NCBI RefSeq assembly: GCF_031921685.1
Contig: NZ_JAPDHU010000001.1
Coordinates: forward strand, 558,001-622,000
From: Terripilifer sp031921685
Lineage (GTDB): Bacteria; Pseudomonadota; Alphaproteobacteria; Rhizobiales; Beijerinckiaceae
Reading direction: 5' to 3'
DNA length: 64,000 nt
The position numbers were made by a program, and so were the translations under genes. The notes under the pieces are model-generated. The model did no database searches, was not told the origin of the DNA, and worked only from the letters and a program-made list of their open reading frames with translations. Shown in pieces: positions 26,376 through 35,345 of the stretch (its first letter is position 1; each line of letters begins with the position of its first letter).

Positions 26376-27385
26376 GCGCTTTCGACAGCCCCGAGCAACG
26401 CGCCGCTTCCGGCACCGGCTATTTCGCCAGCCTGTCGCGCTGGAACATTTTTGAAATCCTCTTCTGGCTGGCGCTCGCCGGCCTGTATTTCTGGCCCCAT
26501 GCGGATCTGGTGCTGATGAGCCAGATTTTCATCTGGGGCCTGTTCGCCATGTCGCTCGACGTGCTGCTTGGCTATCGCGGCATTCCCTCGCTTGGCCACG
26601 CGGCCTTTTTCGGCATCGGCGCCTATGTGGCGGGCTATTGCGGTAAGTTCGGCTGGACCGAGCCGATCAGCGCCCTGGTGCTGGCCATGCTGGTCGCGGC
26701 CGGTGTCGGCTGGCTCACCGGCAAGCTGGTGCAACGGGTGGCCGGCGTCGCGCTGTTGATGGTGACGCTCGGGCTCAATCTCATTCTCTACGATCTGGTG
26801 CATCGCTCGACCGAGATCACCGGCGGCGACGACGGTCTGCAGGGCATCGTCATCGATCCGGTGCTGGGCCTGTTCCGCTTCGACATCTTCGGCCGCACCG
26901 CCTTCTGGTACGCCTTGATCGTCACCTTCGTGCTCTTCGTGGCGACGCGGGCGATCATCAAGTCGCCGTTTGGCTTGGCACTGACCGGCGCGCGGGAGAA
27001 CTCGCGGCGCATGATCATGCTCGGCGCGCCGGTGGAAGGCGATGTGTCCCGCGCCTTCGCGCTCGCCGCCGCTTTGGCCGGTGCCGCCGGCGCGCTCCTC
27101 ACCCAGACGACGCAATTCGTCGCGCCCTCCTCGCTGTCGTTCCAGCGCTCCGCCGACGTGCTCGTCATCCTCATCATCGGCGGTGCCGGCCGGCTCTATG
27201 GCGGCTTCATCGGCGCGCTGATCTTCCTGTTCCTGCGCGATTGGCTGGCGGCGATCAGCCCGGTCTATTGGTATTTCTGGATCGGCCTTCTGCTCGTCCT
27301 CGTCGTCTCCTTCTTCCGCAAGGGCATCCTGCCGACGATCGAGGATTTTTACACCCGCTGGCGCGGCCGACGAGGCGCGCCATGA
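26372..27385 (+). CDS. Branched-chain amino acid-type ABC permease (LivM-like)
   Basis: A 337-residue inner-membrane protein. An N-terminal cytoplasmic stretch of about 25 residues is followed by helices, with LLGYRGIPSLGHAAFFGIGAYVAGY, the LivM hallmark, at about residues 66-90. The loop SPFGLALTGARENSRRMIMLG contacts the ATPases. ATG 26372 overlaps the livH stop and the gene's own stop overlaps the next ATPase start, so translation is coupled through the operon. Confidence 0.95.
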   Translation: MSAFDSPEQRAASGTGYFASLSRWNIFEILFWLALAGLYFWPHADLVLMSQIFIWGLFAMSLDVLLGYRGIPSLGHAAFFGIGAYVAGYCGKFGWTEPISALVLAMLVAAGVGWLTGKLVQRVAGVALLMVTLGLNLILYDLVHRSTEITGGDDGLQGIVIDPVLGLFRFDIFGRTAFWYALIVTFVLFVATRAIIKSPFGLALTGARENSRRMIMLGAPVEGDVSRAFALAAALAGAAGALLTQTTQFVAPSSLSFQRSADVLVILIIGGAGRLYGGFIGALIFLFLRDWLAAISPVYWYFWIGLLLVLVVSFFRKGILPTIEDFYTRWRGRRGAP

Positions 27386-28143
27386 CGCAGATGCCCGCAT
27401 CTGCCGATCTCGTGCTGGAAACGCGAGACATGCACATGGCCTTCGGCGGCCTCGTCATCTTCGAGCGTATGAATTTTTCGCTGCGGCGTGGCGAACGCCA
27501 CGCCATCATCGGCCCCAATGGCGCCGGCAAGACCACGTTCGTCAGCCTGGTCACCGGCTTGTTGAAGCCGAAGTCCGGCGCGGTGATGTTCGAGGGCCGC
27601 GACGTGACGCGCCTGTCGCCGCAGGAACGCGTCAAGGCCGGCATGGTGCGCACCTTCCAGATCAATTCATTGTTTCGCGCGCTCAATCCGCTCGAATCCG
27701 TGGTGCTGGCGTTGCTCGAGCGCGAAGGCAAAGCGCATCTGTCGCTGCGCCACGTCGCCGCCGAGAAGTCGCTCATCGGCGAAGCGATGGAGCTGCTGCA
27801 TCAGTTCGGCCTCGATCGCGACGCCTATGCGCTGACCGAGGCCTTGCCCTATGGCAAGCAACGCCTGCTTGAAATCGTGCTCGCGCTGGCGCTACGCCCA
27901 AAACTGCTGCTGCTCGACGAACCGGCGGCCGGGCTGTCGACGCAGCAGGGCCATGAAGTGTTCGCGCGTCTCGCCCATTTGCCCCAGGAGACGACCATCC
28001 TGTTCATCGAACACGATATGAACCTGGTATTCAGCTATGCGGATGTGGTGTCGGTCTTCGCCGCCGGGGCGCTGGTGCTGAGCGATACGCCGGAGAATGT
28101 GCGCAAGAGCCCGCGCGTGCGGGAGGTCTATCTTGGGAATTGA
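27382..28143 (+). CDS. ABC transporter ATP-binding protein (LivG-like)
   Basis: A 253-residue ATPase. Walker A is GPNGAGKTT (about residues 44-52); Walker B with the D-loop is LLLLDEPAAGLS, followed by the switch His in FIEHDMN. The signature motif is degenerate (LPYGKQRLLEIVLAL) as usual for LivG. The Q-loop is in GMVRTFQINSLF. It starts at the ATGA overlap with LivM. Confidence 0.95.
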   Translation: MTQMPASADLVLETRDMHMAFGGLVIFERMNFSLRRGERHAIIGPNGAGKTTFVSLVTGLLKPKSGAVMFEGRDVTRLSPQERVKAGMVRTFQINSLFRALNPLESVVLALLEREGKAHLSLRHVAAEKSLIGEAMELLHQFGLDRDAYALTEALPYGKQRLLEIVLALALRPKLLLLDEPAAGLSTQQGHEVFARLAHLPQETTILFIEHDMNLVFSYADVVSVFAAGALVLSDTPENVRKSPRVREVYLGN

Positions 28144-28861
28144 GACAATAATTGACCTTGCCCCCGTGCTCAGCGTCCGCAACCTCGCCGCCGGCTATGG
28201 CCCGGCGCAGGTGCTGCACGATGTCAGTTTCGATGTCGCGTCTGGCGAAATGCTCGTCGTCATCGGCCGCAACGGCGTCGGCAAGACCACGCTGATCGAG
28301 ACCCTGTGCGGGCTGACGACCTGGCAGGGCGGCGAGATCACCTTTGCCGGCACCCGCATCGAAAAGCTCTCGCCCTTCCGGCGCAACCGGCTCGGCATCG
28401 GCTGGGTGCCGCAGGAGCGTGAAGTGTTTCCGACGCTGAGCGTCGCGGAAAATCTCGATGTCGTCTATCGCGGCGGCCCGTGGACGAGGCCAGCGCTCTA
28501 CGATCTCTTTCCACGCCTCGCCGAGCGGCGCAGCCACTATGCGCGGCAGCTCTCGGGTGGCGAGCAGCAGATGCTGGTGATTGCCCGGGCGCTCGCCACC
28601 AATCCCTCTCTGCTGCTACTCGACGAACCGGTGGAGGGCCTGGCGCCGCTCATCGTCCAGGAAATGATCGCCGCCATCCACAAAATGCGCCGAGAAAGCG
28701 CCATGAGCATCATCATGGTGGAGCAGAAACACGATATCGCGCTCGCCCATTCCGACCGTTGCCTGGTCATCGACCACGGCGCCATCGTCCATACCTCGGC
28801 CAGCGCCGAGCTGCTGGCCGACCACGCCCTGCTCGACCGGCTGATCGGGGTGGCGGAATAG
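28133..28861 (+). CDS. ABC transporter ATP-binding protein (LivF-like)
   Basis: A 242-residue ATPase. Walker A is GRNGVGKTT, the signature LSGGEQQMLVIARAL, and Walker B LLLLDEPVEGLAP. The start is TTG 28133, decided by GGGAGG six to seven bases upstream; it overlaps the LivG gene by 11 bp. No in-frame ATG precedes the first conserved residues (LSVRNLAAGYG), so the TTG is needed. Last gene of the operon. Confidence 0.93.
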   Translation: MGIETIIDLAPVLSVRNLAAGYGPAQVLHDVSFDVASGEMLVVIGRNGVGKTTLIETLCGLTTWQGGEITFAGTRIEKLSPFRRNRLGIGWVPQEREVFPTLSVAENLDVVYRGGPWTRPALYDLFPRLAERRSHYARQLSGGEQQMLVIARALATNPSLLLLDEPVEGLAPLIVQEMIAAIHKMRRESAMSIIMVEQKHDIALAHSDRCLVIDHGAIVHTSASAELLADHALLDRLIGVAE

Positions 28862-28959
28862 GCGTTCCTGCTGGTGGATGGCCGCAATTTCAGCCGTATT
28901 CGGGTTCAGATGGGCGGCCTGCCGGGCTAGAATACGGTCCGAATCCTCCGAGTGCCCCC

Positions 28960-30795
28960 ATGACCGTCCGCCGCCTCGATCCCATTCTGGTTGACCGCAT
29001 CGCCGCCGGCGAGGTGGTCGAACGGCCGGCGTCCGCCGTGAAGGAACTGGTCGAGAATGCGCTCGATGCGGAGGCGCGGCGGATCGAGGTGACGATCGAA
29101 GCGGGCGGGCGCAAGCTGATCCGCGTCGTCGACGATGGCTTGGGCATGAGCCCGGAAGACCTCGCGCTGTGCGTCGAGCGTCACGCCACGTCGAAACTGC
29201 CCGACAGCGATCTCTCCAACATCGCCACTCTGGGCTTTCGCGGCGAAGCGCTGCCGTCGATCGGCTCGGTCGCCTTGCTGGATATCGCCACCCGCGCCAA
29301 GGGCAGCAATCAGGGCCACGCCATCCGCGTCGACCAGGGCCGCAAGAGCGAGGTGATGCCCTCGGCGCATCCGCTGGGCACCAAGGTCGAGGTGCGCGAC
29401 CTGTTCGCGGCGACGCCGGCGCGGCTCAAATTCCTGAAGAGCGAACGCGCTGAGGCGCAGGCCGTCGCCGATGTGCTGCGCCGGCTGGCCATGGCGCATC
29501 CGCAAGTACGTTTCGCGCTCAACGGCGACAATCTCACCGGCTTCGATCACGTCGCCTGCGCGGAGGGCGGCGAAGGCCTGCTGGCGCGGCTGGCGCAGGT
29601 GCTGGGCAAGGAATTCCGCGACAATGCTCTGGGTGTCGATGCGGAACGCGAGGGCTTGCGCCTGACCGGCTATGCCGGCCTGCCGACTTTCCATCGCGCC
29701 AATGCGCAGAGCCAATATCTCTACGTCAACGGCCGCCCGGTGCGCGACAAGCTGCTGCATGGCGCGGTGCGCGCCGCCTATATGGATTATCTGCCGTCCG
29801 ACCGGCATCCGGCACTGGTGCTCTATCTCGATTGCGAGCCGCGCGATGTCGATGTCAACGTCCATCCGGCGAAGGCCGAAGTGCGCTTTCGCGATCCGGG
29901 TCTCGTGCGCGGCCTGATCGTCGGCGCGCTGAAACAGACCTTGGCCAATGCCATGCAGCGGGCAACGACGACCGGCGGCGAGCGCACGATCACCGCTTTC
30001 GCGCGGCGCAGTTTCGGCGGACCGGCGCCTTATGGGCGGCCGATGCCGCAGCGGTCTTGGGACTGGACGACATCACCGGCGGCGCCGGCTTTCCAAGAAT
30101 CTGCCCTCCAAGAGCCTGCCTTCCATGAACCTGCGCAAGCCGCCTTCGCGCATGACCAGGCGCCGGCCGCCGATATGCGCGCGCATGAAGCGCCGATGGC
30201 ACCGGCTGCCGTCGATGCGCCGCTCGGCGCGGCGCGCGCGCAGGTGCATGACACCTATATCGTCGCACAGACGCGCGACGGCATCGTCATCGTCGATCAG
30301 CACGCGGCGCATGAACGCCTCGTCTATGAAAAACTGAAGCGCCAGCGCGAAGCCAGCGGCATCAGCCGGCAGATGCTGCTGATCCCGGCGATCGTCGAAC
30401 TCGACCCGGCCGAGGTGCAACGCCTCGTCGATCACGCGGAGACACTGGCGAGCCTTGGTCTCGTCGTCGAGCCGTTCGGCCCGGGCGCGGTCGCGGTCAG
30501 CGAAACCCCGTCGCTCTTGAAGGATGGCGACATGGTGCGGCTGGTGCGCGACATCGCCGACACTCTGGCGGAGGATGGCGCCGCGACGTCGCTCGAGCGC
30601 AAGCTCGATCACGTGCTGGCGACGATGGCCTGCCATCATTCGGTGCGGGCCGGCCGCCGGCTCAACGGCGAAGAGATGAACGCGCTGCTGCGCGAGATGG
30701 AAGCGACGCCCGGTTCCGGCCAATGCAATCACGGCCGGCCGACCTATGTGGAATTGAAGCTTTCGGATGTGGAGCGGCTGTTCGGCCGGAAGTAG
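28960..30795 (+). CDS. mutL: DNA mismatch repair protein MutL (endonuclease type)
   Basis: A 611-residue protein. The N-terminal GHKL ATPase carries ELVENALDA (Mg-ATP Asn), DDGLGM and GFRGEAL. A Pro/Ala-rich linker spans about residues 330-425 with near-repeats of QESALQEPAFHEPA. The C-terminal dimerisation/nuclease domain has DQHAAHERLVYEK, ACHHSVRAG and CNHGRPT, the metal-binding set of nicking MutL proteins found where MutH is absent. ATG 28960 is the only start in front of RRLDPILVDRIAAGEVVERP. It ends directly against the convergent rsmD gene. Confidence 0.96.
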   Translation: MTVRRLDPILVDRIAAGEVVERPASAVKELVENALDAEARRIEVTIEAGGRKLIRVVDDGLGMSPEDLALCVERHATSKLPDSDLSNIATLGFRGEALPSIGSVALLDIATRAKGSNQGHAIRVDQGRKSEVMPSAHPLGTKVEVRDLFAATPARLKFLKSERAEAQAVADVLRRLAMAHPQVRFALNGDNLTGFDHVACAEGGEGLLARLAQVLGKEFRDNALGVDAEREGLRLTGYAGLPTFHRANAQSQYLYVNGRPVRDKLLHGAVRAAYMDYLPSDRHPALVLYLDCEPRDVDVNVHPAKAEVRFRDPGLVRGLIVGALKQTLANAMQRATTTGGERTITAFARRSFGGPAPYGRPMPQRSWDWTTSPAAPAFQESALQEPAFHEPAQAAFAHDQAPAADMRAHEAPMAPAAVDAPLGAARAQVHDTYIVAQTRDGIVIVDQHAAHERLVYEKLKRQREASGISRQMLLIPAIVELDPAEVQRLVDHAETLASLGLVVEPFGPGAVAVSETPSLLKDGDMVRLVRDIADTLAEDGAATSLERKLDHVLATMACHHSVRAGRRLNGEEMNALLREMEATPGSGQCNHGRPTYVELKLSDVERLFGRK

Positions 30796-31356
30796 TCAGA
30801 CCTTTGCGAACCGCAGGAAGACGACTTGCGTGTCGCCGTAGTCGCGGCGATCGAGCAAGGTGAAACCGTCCAGCGCTGGCAGATCGGCCTTGGCGCTTTC
30901 CTCGACCACCAGCAAGGCCTCCGGCGCCAGCCAGCCGCCATCGCGCAAAGAGGCGAGCGCCAAAGGTGCGAGACCGCGGCCATAGGGCGGATCGAGGAAG
31001 GCCAGGGTGAACGGATCCTGCGGCGGCATGGCGCCGAGGCGCGTGGCATCGCGGCGGAAGATTTTGCTGACGCCGGTGAGCGCCAGGCTTTCCACATTGG
31101 CGCGCACCAGAGCGCGGCCCTCGACGCTGTCGTCGACGAACAGAGCGAAGCGCGCGCCGCGCGACAGAGCTTCAAGCCCGAGCGCGCCGGTGCCGGCGAA
31201 GAGATCGATGACGCGCGCGTTCTCAGCTGGATCGCCATGGGCATGGGCGAGCACGTTGAACACCGCCTCGCGCAGCCGGTCGGACGTCGGCCGCACCGTC
31301 TGCGACGACGGCGCTTTCAGCGCGCGGCCGCGCAGACTGCCCCCGACGATCCGCAT
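30796..31356 (-). CDS. rsmD: 16S rRNA (guanine(966)-N2)-methyltransferase
   Basis: A 186-residue SAM-dependent RNA methyltransferase. The start MRIVGGSLRGRALKAP and the segment RPTSDRLREAVFNVLAH are RsmD-typical. Motif I is VIDLFAGTGALGLEALSRG and the catalytic N6/N2-type motif is DPPYGRG (about residues 126-132). It modifies G966 of 16S rRNA during 30S assembly. Its gene lies 6 bp after the rluB-like gene on the same strand, so the two rRNA-modifying enzymes are probably co-transcribed. Confidence 0.95.
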   Translation of the reverse strand: MRIVGGSLRGRALKAPSSQTVRPTSDRLREAVFNVLAHAHGDPAENARVIDLFAGTGALGLEALSRGARFALFVDDSVEGRALVRANVESLALTGVSKIFRRDATRLGAMPPQDPFTLAFLDPPYGRGLAPLALASLRDGGWLAPEALLVVEESAKADLPALDGFTLLDRRDYGDTQVVFLRFAKV

Positions 31357-31362
31357 CGCCGG

Positions 31363-33420
31363 TTAGCGGTCGCCACGCGACGGACGACCGCCAGGCTTGC
31401 CCGAAGGACGACCACCGGGTTTACCGCCACCAGGCTTGCCGCCAGGTCTGCCGCCACCGGGGCGACCGCCGCTTGGACGACCACCGCCGCTTGGCTTACC
31501 ACTTGGCTTGTCGCCAAACTTGCCAGCCGGCCGACCGCCAGAGCGCGGACGATCGCCGTCGCGGGAAAACCGCGACGGACCTTCGCCACGGGCGGGACGC
31601 TCGCCACGCGGACCATCGCGTTTCTCGAAACGCGGACGCTCGCTCGGCGCGGGACGGAAAGGCACGGGCGGCTCGCCCTCGCGGAAAATGCGCGAACGGC
31701 CTTCGCCCCGTGGCTCACGACGCGGGCCATCACGTTTCTCAAAGCGGGGACGATCGCCAGACGGAGCGCCACGGAACGAGCGGCCTTCACGCGGCGCGTC
31801 TCCATCGCGGGAGAAACGTGGACGACCTTCGGTGCGCGGCGCACGCGACGGCAGCGTGCCGTCCGGCCTGTCGAAACGAGGACGATCGCCATCACGCGAA
31901 AACCGCGACGGCCCTTCGCCACGCGCCGGACGTTCGCCGCGCGGTCCATCGCGCTTCTCGAAACGCGGACGGTCGCCAGCGCCAACAGAGCCACGTGCGG
32001 GCCGATCACCGCCGCGCTCGAAACGGCGCTGCGGCCGTTCACCGCCCTCCGTGTTGCGGTCGCCTCTGGCCACATCGCTGCGGCCTTGTCCGCGACCGGC
32101 GACATAGGGCGCGGGCGCATCGGAACCTGGACGCGCGCCGGGCTTGCGCATCGGCCGCTCGCCCCCGGCGGCTTCGGCGAAGCGCCGGGCATTGCGCGAG
32201 GACGCGCCCGTGGACGCACCCTTGCCGCGCTTCGGCCGCTCGGCCGGCGTGACACGTTCCACGGTCACGGCGCGGCCATGACGATCCTGCGTGCTGTCGC
32301 GCGTGACGCGCTTGCGCGCGCCCTTGGCATTCTGCGTGCCGCGTTCGTCACGCAGAGTGGAGACATGCTTGCGCTTGCGATCGGGCGAATGCGGCTCGAC
32401 GGGGCCTGGTTCTTCTTCGACGAAACGGCCGCGGCGCTCACGCGTGCGATCGGCATCGGGCGAAAAGATCGGCGCTTCGAAATCGGCGCCCGCGTCCTCG
32501 GCGAGCTTTTCGCCGAGCTGATCCTTCAGCACGCGGGTGCGGATTTCCTCGATCGCGCCTTCGCCCAGTTCGCCGAGCTGGAAGGGGCCATAAGAAATGC
32601 GGATGAGCCGGTTGACCTGCAGGCCGAGATGTTCGAGCACGCGTTTGATTTCGCGGTTCTTGCCTTCGCGCAGGCCCATGGTGAGCCAGACGTTGTCACC
32701 CTGCATGCGATCGATATGCGCTTCGATGCCGCGATAATCGACGCCATCGATGGTGACGCCCTCGCTCAGGCGATCGAGGATCGACTGATCGGTCTCGCCA
32801 AAAGCGCGCACGCGATAGCGGCGCAGCCAGCCGGTCGCCGGCAGTTCGAGCACACGCGCCAAGCCACCGTCGTTGGTGAGCAGCAGCAGCCCTTCGGTGT
32901 TGATGTCGAGACGGCCGATGCTGACGACGCGCGGCAATTCCGGCGGCAAGGCTTCGAAAATGGTCGGCCGGCCTTCGGGATCCTTGTCGGTGGTGACGAG
33001 ACCGCGCGGCTTGTTGAACAGGAACAGACGCGTGCGTTCACGCTGGGCCAATGGCTTGCCATCGACCGTGATCTTATCCTTTTCGGTGACGTTGCGGGCC
33101 GGGCTGTCGAGCACCGTGCCGTTCACGGCGACGCGCCCCTCGGCGACCCACAATTCGGCATCGCGGCGCGAGCAGAGGCCGGCGCGGGCCATCACCTTGG
33201 CGATCCGTTCGCCGTCATGGGCGGATTCGGCGGCAGCCGCATTGACGCGCGGCCGTTTGAAACTGGGCTTGCCGGAACCTGATTTGCCCAAACCAGATTT
33301 GCCCGAACCGAAGCCCGGCTTCTGCGAATCAAATCTGGCGCCGCGCGCCTTGGGGGCGCCGGGTCGCGGGGCGCCGGGCTTGCGGCGCCCGCGCCCTTCG
33401 TGGTCAGTGTCTCTTGTCAT
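31363..33420 (-). CDS. RluB/RsuA-family rRNA pseudouridine synthase with long RG-rich tail
   Basis: A 685-residue protein. Residues 1-60 are a basic, Gly/Pro/Lys-rich lead. An S4 RNA-binding domain (ERIAKVMARAGLCSRRDAEL, from about 71) and the pseudouridine synthase core follow; catalytic Asp172 is in GRLDINTEGLLLLTNDGG. The core ends near residue 310. The remaining 370 or so residues are low-complexity Arg/Gly/Asp/Pro repeats, with EKRDGPRGERPARGEGPSRF occurring twice exactly. E. coli RluB is 291 residues, so the tail more than doubles it. ATG 33420 is chosen; longer frames overlap tadA. RluB modifies U2605 of 23S rRNA; the exact target here is inferred. Confidence 0.93.
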   Translation of the reverse strand: MTRDTDHEGRGRRKPGAPRPGAPKARGARFDSQKPGFGSGKSGLGKSGSGKPSFKRPRVNAAAAESAHDGERIAKVMARAGLCSRRDAELWVAEGRVAVNGTVLDSPARNVTEKDKITVDGKPLAQRERTRLFLFNKPRGLVTTDKDPEGRPTIFEALPPELPRVVSIGRLDINTEGLLLLTNDGGLARVLELPATGWLRRYRVRAFGETDQSILDRLSEGVTIDGVDYRGIEAHIDRMQGDNVWLTMGLREGKNREIKRVLEHLGLQVNRLIRISYGPFQLGELGEGAIEEIRTRVLKDQLGEKLAEDAGADFEAPIFSPDADRTRERRGRFVEEEPGPVEPHSPDRKRKHVSTLRDERGTQNAKGARKRVTRDSTQDRHGRAVTVERVTPAERPKRGKGASTGASSRNARRFAEAAGGERPMRKPGARPGSDAPAPYVAGRGQGRSDVARGDRNTEGGERPQRRFERGGDRPARGSVGAGDRPRFEKRDGPRGERPARGEGPSRFSRDGDRPRFDRPDGTLPSRAPRTEGRPRFSRDGDAPREGRSFRGAPSGDRPRFEKRDGPRREPRGEGRSRIFREGEPPVPFRPAPSERPRFEKRDGPRGERPARGEGPSRFSRDGDRPRSGGRPAGKFGDKPSGKPSGGGRPSGGRPGGGRPGGKPGGGKPGGRPSGKPGGRPSRGDR

Positions 33421-33474
33421 GGATGTCTCGCGTTTGGTGGACCTGTAGCAGAGCGCCGATGCGGAAGGAACAGA

Positions 33475-33930
33475 ATGTCTGCAGGTGAACGGATCGATCC
33501 GATGGGGATAGCGCTGGCGGCGGCCCAGGCGGCGGCCGAGCGGGGAGAGGTGCCCGTGGGGGCCGTGATCATGCGCCAGGGAGCCGTGCTGGCGGTGGCC
33601 GGCAACCGCACCCTTGATGACCGCGACCCGACGGCCCATGCGGAAATCCTGGCCATTCGGGCAGCAGCCGCCGCCATCGGCTCGGAACGGCTTTTGGACT
33701 GCGACCTCTATGTCACGCTGGAGCCCTGCGCCATGTGCGCCGGCGCGATCTCCTTTGCCCGGATTCGTCGGCTTTATTTCGCGGCAAGCGACGAAAAGGG
33801 CGGCGCGGTCGAAAATGGCCCGCGTTTCTTCGCCCAGCCCACCTGCCACCACGCGCCGGAGGTCTATGGCGGCATCCGCGCGAGCGAGGGCGCATCCCTT
33901 CTCACGGACTTCTTCAAACAGCGGCGATGA
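33475..33930 (+). CDS. tadA: tRNA-specific adenosine deaminase
   Basis: A 151-residue zinc deaminase that makes inosine at the wobble base of tRNA-Arg(ACG). The zinc-ligand His and proton-shuttle Glu are in PTAHAEILAIR and the Cys pair in LEPCAMCAGAI. ATG 33475 follows GGAAGGAACAGA. The gene is divergent from the rluB-like gene with a 54-bp shared promoter region. The length and single domain fit TadA. Confidence 0.95.
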   Translation: MSAGERIDPMGIALAAAQAAAERGEVPVGAVIMRQGAVLAVAGNRTLDDRDPTAHAEILAIRAAAAAIGSERLLDCDLYVTLEPCAMCAGAISFARIRRLYFAASDEKGGAVENGPRFFAQPTCHHAPEVYGGIRASEGASLLTDFFKQRR

Positions 33931-34089
33931 GGGGCAAAACAGCGGCGGGCGATCAGGGATCAGGCCCGTCCCGCACAGGGTGCTGCTCACCAAAGCGCCG
34001 GGACCGTTTCCGGTCTAGGACACCTTAGCGTGCAGGCACGCCTGGGCGTTCTTGGAAGTCTCCCTAGACTTGTGGCCATTTGCGCGCTA

Positions 34090-34120
34090 TGCGCACATAG
34101 TTTTTATTTTGCGCACACAG
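34090..34120. promoter_or_regulatory. Direct-repeat operator candidate before the IclR-type gene
   Basis: TGCGCACATAG at 34090-34100 and TGCGCACACAG at 34110-34120 are spaced 20 bp start to start, i.e. about two helical turns on one face, separated by an AT-rich TTTTTATTT. A third TGCGC lies at 34081. The position 14-44 bp before the TTG start suits autoregulation. Confidence 0.5.
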
Positions 34121-34133
34121 GTTAGCCGCAGTT

Positions 34134-34967
34134 TTGAAGAAGTCAAGGGAAGAGCCAAGAGCAGAGGCAGGAACGGAAGACGCCCCGGACCGGGCGCGAT
34201 CCTTCGTGACCAGCATGGACCGCGGGCTGCGGGTCATCCGCGCCTTTGGCGAACGGCGTGCCTTTTTGACTGTCACAGAAGTGGCGGAGCGGACCGACAT
34301 TTCGCGCGCCGCCGCGCGGCGTTTCCTGAAGACGCTCGAAGCGCTCGATTATGTCGGTACCGCCGATGGCCAGCGCTATTTCCTCAAGCCCTCGGTGCTG
34401 ACGCTCGGCTTTGCCTATCTGTCGTCACTCGGCCTCAACGAAGTGGTGCAGCCGGTTCTCACCTCCATGCTCGATCGCACCGGCGAGCCGTGCAGCTTTG
34501 CGGTGCTGAACGAGACGGACGTGCTCTATGTGGCGCGCGCCTATAACCACCAGCCGCTGCGCGCCGCCATTCGCGTGGGCGACCGCCTGCCGGCTTTCTC
34601 GACGGCGTTGGGCCGCGTCCTCCTCTCCGGCAAGAGCGACGAGGAGCTGCGCGCCATCATGACGACGATCCAGCTCACACGGCACACACCCGACACGATC
34701 ATCGATCCCGTCCTTATCCTGGAAGAAATCGCCAAGATCCGCCGGCGGGGTCATGCCTTCTCCGCCAGCGAGCAGATTTTCGGCCTCACCGCCATTGCCG
34801 TGCCGATCCGCAATGCGGCCGGCGAAATCATCGCCGGGCTTGGCGTCAGCACACAATTTCCGGAAATGGCCGCCAAGCTCGAAACCATCATCGTGCCGCA
34901 GCTCAAGGACGCGGCGGCGACGATCGAACTGGCGATGCGCACGAACCCCTCGCCGCTGTCGATCTAA
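34134..34967 (+). CDS. IclR family transcriptional regulator (PcaR/PobR-like)
   Basis: A 277-residue regulator. The winged HTH is at about residues 28-90 (SMDRGLRVIRAFG, then TVTEVAERTDISRAAARRFLKTLEALDYV). The C-terminal IclR effector domain has GRVLLSGKSDEELRA and FGLTAIAVPIRNAAGEIIAGLGVST. Family members of this branch control aromatic acid catabolism. The start is uncertain: TTG 34134 gives the full length, GTG 34206 or ATG 34215 would trim the disordered N-terminus. The next gene downstream on the same strand is a TctC-type binding protein, 378 bp away. Confidence 0.9.
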   Translation: MKKSREEPRAEAGTEDAPDRARSFVTSMDRGLRVIRAFGERRAFLTVTEVAERTDISRAAARRFLKTLEALDYVGTADGQRYFLKPSVLTLGFAYLSSLGLNEVVQPVLTSMLDRTGEPCSFAVLNETDVLYVARAYNHQPLRAAIRVGDRLPAFSTALGRVLLSGKSDEELRAIMTTIQLTRHTPDTIIDPVLILEEIAKIRRRGHAFSASEQIFGLTAIAVPIRNAAGEIIAGLGVSTQFPEMAAKLETIIVPQLKDAAATIELAMRTNPSPLSI

Positions 34968-35345
34968 CGGGGTGTTGCGAATCCTTGGTGCCATCAAGTC
35001 AGTTAAATACGCCACAGCCTTGGTGTCATCCCGGACACGCGCAGCGTGATCCGGGAACCAGGGGCGCGTGGTAGAAACTTACAAATACATCGCACCCAGC
35101 AGAGAGACCCTGCGCCAACATAGAAGCTGTTGCCCCTGGGTCCCGGATCGCGCTTTCAGCGCGTCCGGGATGACACCAAGGTGCTGGACTCTTCTTCAAC
35201 GTCCGTCATTTTCCCAGAGCCTTGGTGTCAAAAATCTGGGCGCATCGGGAATGACACGGAAGGTTGTGCATTTTCCTGCACGTTTCCTTCCTGAGAAAAT
35301 CGTTTAGCATCGCGCATAACGATCAAATCGTCTGGGAGGACAATC
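34968..35345. other. Gene-free stretch with a repeat element and a decayed arm
   Basis: This 378-bp gap holds family B element B2 (35022-35177) and, at 35226-35258, a short decayed copy bounded by GTGTC and GGGAATGACAC. The phrase AGCCTTGGTGTCA occurs at the start of both, suggesting tandem duplication and decay. The last part contains the TTG-start ribosome site GGGAGGA (35334-35340) of the next gene. Confidence 0.7.
35022..35177. repeat. Family B bipartite palindromic element, copy B2
   Basis: Outer ends GGTGTCATCCCGGACACGC and GCGCGTCCGGGATGACACC are inverted. The inner module is ACCAGGGGCGCGTGGTAGAA (left) and GCCCCTGGGTCCCGG (right). Each arm has its own hairpin (CACGC-GCA-GCGTG on the left, CGCGCTTTCAGCGCG on the right). 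Confidence 0.9.

Noticed and set aside
30826..33282. An 818-codon plus-strand frame opposite rsmD and the rluB-like gene
   Set aside because: Antisense shadow; the Thr/Arg/Ala-rich repeats come from the repeated tail of the pseudouridine synthase on the other strand.
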